Source of the DNA: Acanthochlamys bracteata
Taxonomy: Eukaryota; Streptophyta; Magnoliopsida; Pandanales; Velloziaceae
Assembly (NCBI GenBank): GCA_019914995.1
Contig: CM034134.1
Span: 5,774,463-5,838,462, forward strand
DNA length: 64,000 nt
Reading direction: 5' to 3'
The notes under the pieces are model-generated. The model saw only the letters and a list, made by a program, of their open reading frames with translations, had not been told where the DNA came from and did no database searches. The first letter of the stretch is position 1. Each line of letters begins with the position of its first letter. The position numbers and the translations under genes are program-made. This document shows, in pieces, positions 23,209 through 34,420 of this stretch.

Positions 23209-24842
23209 CAGTATATATTTGGAGGCCAGCGTCCACAATAATCTATATTAGCTCTTGATGCCAACTTCAACCAAATTTAGGAGTTTACAGAGTTGTTTTC
23301 TTTGTCTGTTTGCTTTTTGGGGTTTTCTAATGCTGCAAGACATTCATCTTGAGGAAATTTTATGATTACTCTGTAGTTAGTGACTCAAAAGAAAATGTTA
23401 TTTCAGTTTTCTATATTACCGCCTATTTAGAAATTCTGATGTTCTTAGCGTATGCTCTATCTACGAAGAACTTGTTATCGAACTTAGTGATCTGTGTCGT
23501 GTTCTTCAATAGTTCGGTTGAATTTCTAATATTGTACGACATTATACTATTTGATTCCTAAATGTGTAATCGGATTTTTATAACAAGTAACTGTCAATAT
23601 AATCATAACTGTAACTTGTACAATTCGCATGTATATCACTATTAGTATTTCTATTGTTCTTATTGTTTGCGTCACAAGAACTTGTCTCCTCATAAAATAT
23701 TTCGCAAGTCATTTTTTTGGAAAGATGTGTAGTGTTTTTATGGTATAAAGTGTTCTTAAAAAATCTAGCCTTTGTCTTGAGTATAAGAATATATATGCAA
23801 TGGATATTCTAATCGGAACATTTTCGATTCTAGTCAAGCGTTTTCGTGTCTCGACTCTATCGTTATTACATCTCTACACTTTCTGATTTGAACAAAGGTC
23901 ATCGTTTTACCTTCGATTCCAAATTTGAATCCAATGTTCGAACGATGAGATTTTACAATCAGTTATTTCTTTATTTTGTCGCCGCAATTAGTTGGATGAG
24001 GAAGCTCGGTTATCATTTTTTTTAACATTGATAAGTTTAGCGTTTTAGATGCTATAAGGTATTCAATTGGTATTTTATGTTTTCGCTCTAAGGATTTGGC
24101 AAGAACCTACAATTGACTATAAGGTTCTAATTGTCGTAAATGCATTAATCTTAATCAAACAGTTTTTCAGTTCCAACCTCAAATAGCTAAAACAAAATGC
24201 TTTAAAGCAATCGAGTTGAATGTAGATGTATCATGTAACGGCATACGTTGATCCCATTGTATTACAAATACTTTAGAACTAGATAATAGTATTCTATGAA
24301 AAATATTAGTTAATTTAGCATTATTCTTTCTGCATTAGTAAGAGCTCCTTGTATTTGTGTACAACAAATAGGCCTAAACGGAAGGCCATGGTCGATCGTA
24401 CAATCTCTACATTTATGGTCAGTGCTCTTTATAAGTTTAAGATATTAGCCATGCTCAGTAGCTTGATGATATCGTAACTAGTAAATATATTTGTTGCATT
24501 AAGTTGTCGCATGATCGTTTGTCGATTTTAGGTGATCACCAACTCTTCTAAAATTGAAATACGATTCTAGAAAATTTTGGAAAAAATGTTTTCCAAACGT
24601 TTTATTTCTTAAAGATCTTTGTTGATCTTTACGTCGGTTTTCTTGCTTTTTTGTAAACCGAGTATGGATCCTATCAAGTTCTAAATAAGAAATAATCAAT
24701 GGGCGGGACTAGAAAAAAGCCCCTCTCTACAAGATACCATTGCTGATAAGAACGACTCTAATATGCATGGCGGTGGTAAGAAAGCATTGAGTTACGCTTT
24801 TACTCATTCTCACGATGCTTCGGATCAAACACCTTCTTTTTT
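23209..24842 (+). repeat. Array unit 3 (subtype A, 1634 bp)
   Basis: Closest to unit 2 by eye. The frame corresponding to IRCSHC carries a stop (TGATCCCATTG near 24250). Confidence 0.9.
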
Positions 24843-26979
24843 GTGTATATGTTTGGAGGCTAGCGTTCATAATAATCTATCTGTCAGCTTCATTTGTTTA
24901 CATCATTTTGTGTAGTTGCTCCATGTAGTAGGTTATTGTGATGTATCGTCAGCACTATAGTGGATCAAGTATATCTATACTCCTTGTAACTGGATCCTTG
25001 GCTTTTCTTTTACTTAAATCGAAATTGAATTTCTGAATTCAAATCTGGTATGCTGACAGATTGATTCTGATGGCTCTTTAGCATTGTGTTCTTGACATTC
25101 ATTTGTTGTGATTTGTTGTTGTACTTGATGTGCAATGATAGTGGATATGATGTTCTATATATCCTCAAAAGTTGTCTTCAAATGAATGAGAAAATCTTGA
25201 TCAAACTTCATCTGAAAGTTGACTTAAGTGTTGTCTGATTTTCTGCAATGCATATTCTGAATTTCTTCCAATCTTCCACGAATTTTCCAAAGTTGTGTTG
25301 ATCATAATTTGATGAACTCTTTAGCCAAGATTGTTGTATGCATGTTGTTATAGCTCTGGTAAAAATATCTTGCTCAAGCTGAATTTGCATCATGATCGAA
25401 TCTGCCTCTGAAATCTACAACTTGATCATTTTCTCTCGGTTCAGGATCAGTAGTAATCTAGTCGGCTCTTCTTCTGAGACTCCTCTGTTCTGCTCTGTCT
25501 TGCTGTCTCAACACTTAGTTTTCGTTTGCGCCCGAAATAGAGTTTCGTATAAAGCAGCTGGCTGGACTATAACTATTTATTTGGAGGAATTTATACTTTC
25601 AATTCTGCATATCTTATTTTAAATCATTAGTCCACCTAACTCATAAACTATAATTCTTAATATTTGTTATCATCAAAATCAGTCTTGATATTCCAACAAT
25701 TTCTAAATGTGGCATTTGATTTTTATAACAAATAACTGTCAACATAGTCATAACTGTAACTTTTACAATTTGCATGTATATCACTATTAGTATTTCTATT
25801 CTTTTTATTGTTTGCGCCACAAGAACTTGTCTCCTCATAAAACATTTCGCAAGTCATTTTCTAGAAGGATGTGTAGTGTTTTTATGTGATAAAGTGCTTT
25901 TAAAAAAACTACCCTGTGTCTTGAGTATAAGAACATATATGCAATGTATATTCTAATCGAAACATTTTTTATTCTAGTCAAACGTTTTCGTGTCTCGGCT
26001 CTCTCGTTATTACATCTCTACACTTTCTATTTTGAACCACGGTCATCGTTTTACCTCCGATTGCAAATTTCAATCCAATGTTCAAACGAAGTGCTTTTAC
26101 AACCAGTTATTTCTTTGGTTTGGCGACGCAATTACTTGGATGAGGAAGCCGTTCTCATTTTTTGTAACAATTGTAAGTTTAGTTTTTTATATGCTATAAG
26201 GTGTTCAATTGGTATTTATATTTCCGCTCTAATGATTTGACAAGAACCTGCAATTGACAATAAAGTTCTAATTGTCGTAAATAGACTAATCTTGTTTGAG
26301 CAGTTTTTCTGTTCCAACCTCAAGTAGCTAAAACAAAATTCTTTGAAGCAATCGTGTTGAATGTAAATGTATCATGTAAATCCATACGTTGTTCCCATTG
26401 TATTTCAAAAACTTTAGAACTTGTAGTACCCTATGAAAAATATTAATTATTTTAGCATTCTTCTTCCTACATTAGTAAGAGCTCGTTGTATTTGTGTATA
26501 ACAAATAGGCCTAAACGGAAGACCGTGGTCGATCGTACAATCTCTGCCTTCATGGTCAATGCACTTTATAAGTTTAAGATATTAGCCATGGTCAGTGGCT
26601 CGATGATATCATAACTAGTTAATAATTTGTTGCATCAAGTTGTCGCATGATCGTTTATTTATTTTAGGTGATCACCAACTCTCTAAAATTGAAATACGAT
26701 TGTAGAAAACTTTGAAAATATGTTTTCCAAATGTTTTATTTCTTAAATATCTTTGTTGATCTTTACGTCGGTTTTCTTCTTTTTTTTTTCTATACCGAGT
26801 ATGGATCCTATCAATTTCTAAATAAGAAATAATCAATGGGCGAGATTAGCAAAAAGCCCCACTCTACAAGATACCATTGCTGATAAGAACGACTCTAATA
26901 TGCATGGCGGTGGTAAGAAAGCATTGAGTTACGCTTTTACTCGTACTCACCATGCTTCGGATCAAGCACCTTCTTTTTT
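24843..26979 (+). repeat. Array unit 4 (interrupted by an LTR)
   Basis: The first 39 bp match the other units. Then an 817-bp LTR-like insert (24882-25698) follows, and the unit resumes about 300 bp further along its own sequence (CTAAATGTGGCATTTG). The rest, to 26979, is ordinary subtype A. Confidence 0.88.
24882..25698 (-). mobile_element. Copia-type LTR in array unit 4
   Basis: On the minus strand it starts TGTTGGAATATCAAGACTG, continues TTTTGATGATAACAA, and ends AAGCTGACA. A related copy lies at 47911-48752 on the plus strand, and a short start of a third lies at 34379. No internal retrotransposon domains are present, so it is solo or truncated. Confidence 0.7.
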
Positions 26980-28181
26980 CAATATATATTTGGAGGCTAG
27001 CGTTCATAATAATCTATCTTAGCTTTTGATGTCAAGTTCAATCAAATTTAGGAGTCTATAGACTTGTTTTCTTTGTCCTTGTGCTTTTTGGAATTTTCTA
27101 ATGTTGCAAGACATTCATCATGAGCAGATTTTATGATTACTCCGTAGTTAGTGACTCAACAGAAAATATTATTTCCGCTTTCTATAATACCGCCTGTTTA
27201 GAAATTCCAGTGTTCTTACCGTATGCTCTATCTACAAGGAACTTGTTATCGAACTTAGTGATCTGTGTCGTGTTCTTCAATAATTCGGTTGAATTTCTAA
27301 TATTGTACGACATTATACTATTTGATTTCTAAATGTGGCATCTGATTTTTATAACAAGTAACTGTCAACATAATCACAACTGTAACTTTTACAATTCCCT
27401 TGTATATCACTATTAGTATTTCTATTCTTCTTATTGTTTGCATCACAAGAACTTGTCTCCTCATAAAACATTTCGCAAGACATTTTTCTAGAAGGATGTG
27501 TAGTTTTTCAGTTCCAACCTCATGTAGCTAAACAAAATGCTTTGAAGCAATTGAGTTGAATATAGATGTATCATGTAAAGCAATACGTTGTTTCCATTAT
27601 ATTTCAAATACTTTCGAACTAGATAATAGTGCTATATGAAAAATATAAATTACTTTATCATGCTTCTTACTGCATTAGTTAGAGCTCGTTGTATTTGCAT
27701 ATATCAAGTAGGCCTAAACGGAAGACCGTGGTCGATCATACAATCTCCGACTTCATGGCCAGTGCACTTTATAAGTTTAAGATATTAATCATGGTTAGCA
27801 GCTTGATGATACCATAACTAGTTAATACATTTGTTGTATTAAGTTGTCTCGTAATTGGTTATCTATTTAATGTTGTCATTAACTCTTCCAAAATTGAAAT
27901 ACGACTATAGGAAACTTGAAAAAAATCTTTTCCAAATGTTTATTTCTTAAAAATCATTGTTGATCTTTATGTTGATTTCCTTCCTTTTTTCGTAAACCCA
28001 GTAAGGATGCTATCTTGTTCTGGATAAGTAATAATCAACTGGCAGGACTAACAGAAAGCCCTACTCTACAAGATACCTTTGATGATAAGAAAGACTCTAA
28101 TATGCATGGCGGTCGAAAGAAAGCTTTGAGTTAAGCTTTTACTCGTACACACGAAGCTTCGGATCAGGCATCTTCCTTCCT
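26980..28181 (+). repeat. Array unit 5 (A/B hybrid, 1202 bp)
   Basis: The left half matches subtype A (ACCGTATGCTCTATCTACAA). At about 27503 it jumps over about 430 bp. The right half matches subtype B (AAACCCAGTAAGGATGCTAT, GGCGGTCGAAAGAAAGC). The junction reads GTGTAGTTTTTCAG, and TTTTT is present at both parental sites. Confidence 0.85.
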
Positions 28182-29814
28182 CATTATATATTTGGAGGCT
28201 AGCGTCAATAATAATTTGTCTTAGCTGTTAATGCCAACTTTAACCAATTTTTGAAGTCTACAAAGTTGTTTTCTTTGTCCGTGTGCCTTTTGGGATATTC
28301 TTATGCTGCAAGACATTCATCTTGTGCACATTTTATGATTTTCCGTAGGTAGTGACTAAAGAGAAAATGTTATTTCATTTTTTTATCTTAATGCCTGTTT
28401 AGATATTCAAGTGTTCTTAGTGTATGCTCTCTCTTCAAGGAGCTTCTTATCAAACCTAGTGATCTATGTCGTGTTATTTAGTAATTTGTTTGAATTCCTA
28501 AAATTGTAGGACATTATACTATTTGATTTCTAAATTTGCCATCAGATTTTTATAACAAAAAACCGTCAGCATAATATAAATGTAACTTTTACTGTTCGCA
28601 TGTATGTCAGTACTAGTATTTCTAATCTTCTTATTGTTTGCTCAAGAACTTGTCTCCTCATAAAACAATTCGCAAGTCATTTTCTGGAAGAATGTCTAGT
28701 ATTTCTATGGGATAAAGCGTTCTTAAGAAAACTAGCGTATGTCTTTAGTATAAGAATATATATGCAATGCATATTCTAATCGGTACATCTACGGTTCTAG
28801 TCAAGTGTTTTGGTAGTGGTAATGGTGTAACACTATCTTGTTATCACATCTTCACACTTTCTGTTTTGAACCACAGTCATCATTTTACCTTCGATTGCAA
28901 ATTTCAATCTAATGCTCAAACGATGAGTTTTTACAACCAGTTATTTTTTTGCATTAGCTACGCAATTACTTGGGTGAGGAAGCTCTGTTCTAATGATTGG
29001 TTTAGTGTTTTAGATGCTATAAGGTATTCAATTGGTTTTTATGTTTCCGCTCTAATGATTTGAAAAGAACCTACATTTGAATATAAAGTTCTAATTGTCG
29101 TAACTGGACTAATCTTGATTGAACAGTTTTTCAGTTCCGACCTCAAGTAGCTAAAACAAGATGCTTTCAAGCAATCGTGTTGAATGTAGATGTATCATGT
29201 AAAGCCATACGTTGTTTCCATTGTATTTCAAATACTTTAGAACTAGATAATAGTATTCTATGAAAAATATAAATTACTTCTGAATGCTTCTTCCTGCGTT
29301 AGTAAGAGCTCGTTTTATTTGTGTATAACATGCAGGCCTTAACAGAAGACCGTGGTCGATCGTACAATCTCTGGCTTCATGGCCAGTGCACTTTATATGT
29401 TTAAGATATTAGCCATGGTCAGTAGCTTGATTGATACTATAACTAGTTAATACATTTGTTTTATCAAGTTGTCACATGATCGGCTATCGAGTTAATACAT
29501 TTGTTTTACTAACTCTTCTAAAATTGAAATACGATTGTAACAAATTTTGGAAAAAATCTTTTCCAAATGTTTTAATTTCTTAAAGATCTTTGTTGATCTT
29601 TATGTTGATTTCCTTCCTTTTTTTATAAACCCAGTAAGGGTGCTATCAGCTTCTAGATAAGAAACAATCAATTGATGGGACTAGCAGAAAGCCCCACTTT
29701 ACAAGATACCATTGCTGATAAGAAAGACTCTAACATGCGTGGCGGTCGAAAGAAAGCGTTGAGTTAAGCTTTTACTCGTACTCACAAAGCTCCGGACCAG
29801 GCACCTTCTTTTTT
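28182..29814 (+). repeat. Array unit 6 (subtype B, 1633 bp)
   Basis: Carries the subtype B words TATGCTCTCTCTTCAAGGA and GGCGGTCGAAAGAAAGC. The CxxC-bearing run near 29130-29260 is open (FQFRPQVAKTRCFQA). Confidence 0.9.
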
Positions 29815-31445
29815 CAATATATATTTGGAGGCTAGCGTCGATAATAATCTATCTTAGCTATTGATGCCAACTTCAACCAATTTTTGGAGTCTACAGAGTT
29901 GTTTTCTCTGTCCGTGTTCCTTTTGGGATTTTCTTATACTGCAAGACATTCATCTTGGGCACATTTTACAATTTTTCGGATATATTGACTAAAGAGAAAA
30001 TGTTATTTCATTTTTCTATCTTAATGACGGTTTAGAAATTCAAGTGTTCGTAGCGTATGCTCTCTCTTCAAGGATCTTCTTACTGAACTTAGTGATCTGT
30101 GTCGTGCTCTTCAGTAATTCGGTTGAATTTCTAAAATTGTACGACATTATACTATTTGATTTCAAAATGTGCCATCAGATTTTTATAACAACTATCAGCA
30201 AAATCATAACTGTAACTTTTACTATTCGCATGTATGTCAGTATTAGTATTTCTAATCTTCTTATTGTTTGCGTCACAAGAACTTGTCTTCTCATAAAACA
30301 TTTCGGAAGTCATCTTACCGGAAAGATGTCTAGGGGTTTTATGGGATAAGGCGTTCTTAAAAGAACTAGCTTGTGTCTTGAGTATAAGAATACATATGTA
30401 ATGCATATTCTAATCGGAACATCTGTGACTCTAGTCAGGTGTATTCGTAGTGGTAATGGAGTCACAACTTTCTCGTTATCACATCTCTACACTTACTGTT
30501 TTGAACCACATTCATAGTTTTACCTTCGAATGCAAATTTCAATCTAATGCTCAAACGATGAGTTTTTACATCCAGTTATTTTTTGCATTAACGACGCAAT
30601 TACTTGGATGAGGAAGCTCCGTTATCATTTTTTTTAACAATTATAAGTTTAGTGTTTTAGATGCTATAAGGTATTCAATTGGTATTTTATGTTTCCGCTC
30701 TAAGGATTTCGTAAGAACCTGTAATTGACTATAAAGTTCTAATTGTTGTAAATGGACTAATCGTAATCTAACAGTTTTTCAATTCCAAGCTCAAGTTGCT
30801 AAACAAAATGCTTTGAAGTAATCGAGTTGAATGTAGATGTATCATGTAAAGCAACGCGTTGTTCCCGGATTTCAAATACTTTAGAAGTAGATAATAGTAC
30901 TCTATGAAAAATATAAATTACTTTAGCATGCTTCTTTAAAATTAGTAAAAGCTAATTGTATTTGTGTATAACAAATAGACCTAAACAGAAGACCATTATC
31001 GATCGTACAATCTCTGCCTTCATGACCAGTGCACTTTACAAGTTTAAGCTATTAGACATGGTCAGTAGCTTGGTGATACCATAACGAGTTAATACATTTG
31101 TTTTATCAAGTTGTCGCATGATCGGCTATTGATTTAAGGTGATCACCAACTCTTCTAAAATTGAAATACGATTGTTGGAAATTTTGGAAAAAGATTTTCC
31201 CAAATATTTTAATTCATAAAGATCTTTGTTGATCTCTATGTCGATTTCCTTCCTTTTTTTATAAACCCAATATAGATGCTATCTCCTTCTAGACAAGAAA
31301 CAATAATTGACAGGACTAGCAGAAAGCCCCACTCTATAAGATACCATTGCTGATAAAAGACTCTAATCGCATGGCGGTCAAAAGAAAGCGTTGGTTAAAC
31401 TTTTACTCGTACACACGAAGCTTCGAATAAGGCACCTTCTTTTTT
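29815..31445 (+). repeat. Array unit 7 (subtype B, 1631 bp)
   Basis: Subtype B. The shared short ORF is partly kept (30044-30349, VAYALSSRIFLLNLVICVV). Confidence 0.9.
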
Positions 31446-31600
31446 CAGTATATATTTGGAGGCTAGCGTTTATAATAATCTATCTTAGTTGTTGATGCCA
31501 ACTTCAATCAATTTTCGGAGTCTCCAGAGTTGTTTTCTTTGTCCATGAGCCTTTTGGGATTTTCTTATGCTGCAAGATATTTATCTTGGGCACATTCATC
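31446..31600 (+). repeat. Array unit 8 (first ~155 bp only)
   Basis: Matches the start of the other units up to CTTGGGCACATTCAT and then diverges into unrelated sequence. Confidence 0.85.
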
Positions 31601-32950
31601 GGAGGCTGTGATGGCTTGTCACTACGTGGAGACACAGCTTGAATTGAATATTTTTGATGAAATATCTAGTCTTATTGACTGGAAGTTGCTCAAGTTTAGT
31701 GGTTTCACTTGAAAGTTTTCAATGACGGAGACGTAGGCATTATGGTTGAACCATGCAAAAGTCTTACTGTATCATCTAGTTTGCCTTTTTAGCACCTATG
31801 TTTGTTTTTTAAACGTTTATTATGCTAACATCTAAATGTAAGTAACCTTACAGTTGACAGAACCTTGACTAAACAATGACTAAATTTCTAACATTAAAGG
31901 ATTTTGGTCCTTATAAAATGGGTTGGATTATAGTTAATAATTTTGACTCGTATAAATTGTCACGAGATTAGAGTTTTACCCTAGCTCGTGCAGCGCTTAA
32001 TCACACCCCTTAATAGAACCATAGGTCTGATACACTTGTCACGTGCGTAAAGTTTTATCTCGGCTCGTGCAGTTAAGTCAGCCTTTATCCAAAAGAAGCT
32101 GTCACAAATAGCTAAAGAAACTTGTATGGAGGAAAGACTGGAAGTAAGAAGAACACTTGAAGAGAGTTTGGAAAGAACTATTTATTGGGTACTTACAAGC
32201 TTTTATAATTATTGCTTGTTGGTTACAAATAGGGGGGCTAGATGGTTAGAAATATGGGGCACTTAACTCCTCTATTTGTTTCCTCTCCACCTGCTCAATG
32301 GATGATGGAAATTACTTTGATCAGGCGGATGAGAACCTTAGGCGAGAAACGTTGTATATAATATTCATACAAAGTATCTCTACCTTACAACATTTTTACA
32401 TTGGTCCTTCAGAAAGATTTGATAAAAAAACCAATCATATTACCACTATCTTCTCAATAATCAGAATAAAACAAAGAAGACAATGAAACCAACAAAATAG
32501 AAGGGCTTTTGTTTAGATAGGCCACCTGCAATCTCGCTTTGTGTTGCAAGCACCTTAATACCTTTCTGTACTCATTTTTATGCCAAAAGATCAACATATC
32601 CTCAATTCAGATCGTGCAGAATTACCTGAGTTCCTCTGCTCAAATACAAACCCACTCTCAAAATTTTTCCGAAACACCGCTAGTTGGACTTCAACCTTAT
32701 TGACTCTCGAAGTTGGAGTTCATTGACCGCTTCCCCGGCGACATTAACAATGGCTTAATGAGGTAAGTTGAGAGTGTTTAATGTTCTTCTTGTTTGCATC
32801 TATCTTGTTATTATTGTTTATTAGCTCCTTATGAAATTTGTTTAATGCCAGAAAGTGAAAATAGTGGGAACTGGAAACTTGTTTGACAGAGAGAGAAAGA
32901 AGAAAACAGTCCGAAAGTTGTTTGACAAAGATAGAAGAAGGAAAAAACGT
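31601..32950. other. Unassigned region right of the array
   Basis: No gene could be supported. Near 31725-31765 a GACGTAGGCA...GGTTGAACCATGCAAA block resembles the end of some copia LTRs. At 31961-32075 a GTCACG...AGTTTTA(C/T)C...GCTCGTGCAG block occurs twice, about 78 bp apart. The rest shows only short random ORFs. Confidence 0.4.
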
Positions 32951-34378
32951 TAGTTGTCATCAGTTAGGGTCGCACAGGTTGCACAAGATCAAAAAAGGTC
33001 ACACATAATCTCACACAAAGTGGTGCACACAACATTGCTCAAGTTTGTGTGTGCGGCTATGAAGGTGTGTCCAATGTGTGATCTTGCTTTGACCATGTGT
33101 CTAGGTCAAATAGGGTTGTTCAGTATTTATTTTTATTATGTGTTCTTGATATTTATGAGATAGTAGATTGAATAGTTGAGTTGAATAATTGTGAAAGTTA
33201 TGAGCAGTTGGCATTTGTCACTTAAGAAGTAAATGCTTGTATTAATAGACGACTTATTAAACATGTTTTGAACCATGCAAATCACCGAGAAGACGTGCGC
33301 ATATTTTTTTTTTCTGAATTCAAATTTTCTTGAAGCTTGCAATTAGAAAAGCACATGTAAATGAGAGTAATGTTGACTACGAACTACCTGGCATTAAGAA
33401 TGAACTCAACAAAAGAAAAGTTACAATGTATCATGTGGCTCATTTGTGTTGCATCTTTGCGCACGACAAATGATGCAAAGGTGGAAGATGCTTCCTTACG
33501 CTACAAAAGCATACGACCAACCTAGAGATCATCTTTGGACTTTGTAAACACAGCAAGTGATGTGCATTACCCTAAATTTCAAGGAAAGATTACTATATAG
33601 TTCATGGTCACAAAGGGTCGCATATTGATAAGTCGGTGGGTTGCACAGCTGGAATGCTTCCTTATCTAACCCATCGAAGCACACACAACTTGCCAACGTG
33701 GAGATCATTTTTGGACTTTCTGAACAGAGTAAGGGATGTGCATTATCCTACATTTCAAGGAAAGGTTACCATAAGGTTTCTGTTCATACAGTACCGCACA
33801 TTGATAAATAGGGTCGTACAAACTTGCAAAGAACCATCAAAGAGTTTTCTGATTAGAAATATGTAAATGTTATTTTGGTTTTAAGTATTATAAGTGTGTG
33901 ATATTATCTTGTTTTTGAACATTGTAAATACGTATATCTTTTGAACAGGTGTCACACAGGGTCGCACAGAGTTGCAAAGAGCCGAACAAGAGTGTTTAGA
34001 CTTGAAACAATAAATATGTAAATGTTATCATATTTTTGAACAGTTTAAATATGTAAATACCATTTTATTTCTGAATATTGTAAATGTGTAAACCTATGAC
34101 ATGGTGGCACATACGGTTTCACATTAATAAATAGGGTTCGATCTAGATCGTAATGAGACAAATAAGGATCTTTTGACTTGAAATATGTAAATAAAAAAAT
34201 ATGTTAATATAAGGTCGCACATGGTCATACAAGGACAATAGATAGTCGCATAAATGACAACTCATGAGAGTAACCACTTATAATCAATAATAAATAACTT
34301 GATGCATTCAACAAGCCCAATATATCAACATTTACAATTATAAAATTAAAATTTTCAAAAGGTCACACAGGTCGCATG
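32950..34378. repeat. Field of dispersed GTCGCACA-like words
   Basis: GTCGCACA, GTCACACA, GTTGCACA and close variants recur near 32970-33030, 33606-33645, 33793-33820, 33950-33985, 34103-34125, 34205-34240 and 34360-34375, separated by AT-rich DNA. The density and irregular spacing recall subterminal repeats of a DNA transposon, but no terminus or transposase was found. Confidence 0.55.
33487..33815 (+). repeat. Direct repeat of ~165 bp, two copies
   Basis: The first copy starts near 33487 (GATGCTTCCTTACGC) and the second near 33652 (GAATGCTTCCTTATC). Shared blocks include GAGATCAT.TTTGGACTTT, GATGTGCATTA.CCTA and ATTTCAAGGAAAG.TTAC.ATA. Confidence 0.8.
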
Positions 34379-34420
34379 TTAGAATCTCAAGTTTATTTTG
34401 ATGATAACAACTCAATACCA
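34379..34420 (+). mobile_element. Start of a copia-type LTR, truncated
   Basis: TGTTAGAATCTCAAG followed by TTTTGATGATAACAAC matches the starts of the LTRs at 25698 (minus) and 47911 (plus). It stops where the CACTA-type words begin. Confidence 0.5.

Larger units (their letters stand above)
19931..31600. repeat. Tandem array of a ~1.63-kb unit
   Basis: A marker word TATATTTGGAGGCTAGCGT recurs head to tail at 19941, 21584, 23219, 24853, 26990, 28192, 29825 and 31456 (position of TTGG). The spacings are 1643, 1635, 1634, 2137, 1202, 1633 and 1631 bp. The two odd spacings are explained by an LTR insertion with a deletion and by a deletion of about 430 bp. All units run in the same direction. 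No known gene, transposon protein or LTR signature was recognised in the unit. The left edge abuts the broken gypsy gag; the right edge is at about 31600, 155 bp into an eighth unit. Confidence 0.92.

Noticed and set aside
19931-31600. CRISPR or integron-like array
   Set aside because: The units are 1.63 kb and homogeneous along their whole length, in a plant nuclear context; there is no short repeat-spacer structure.
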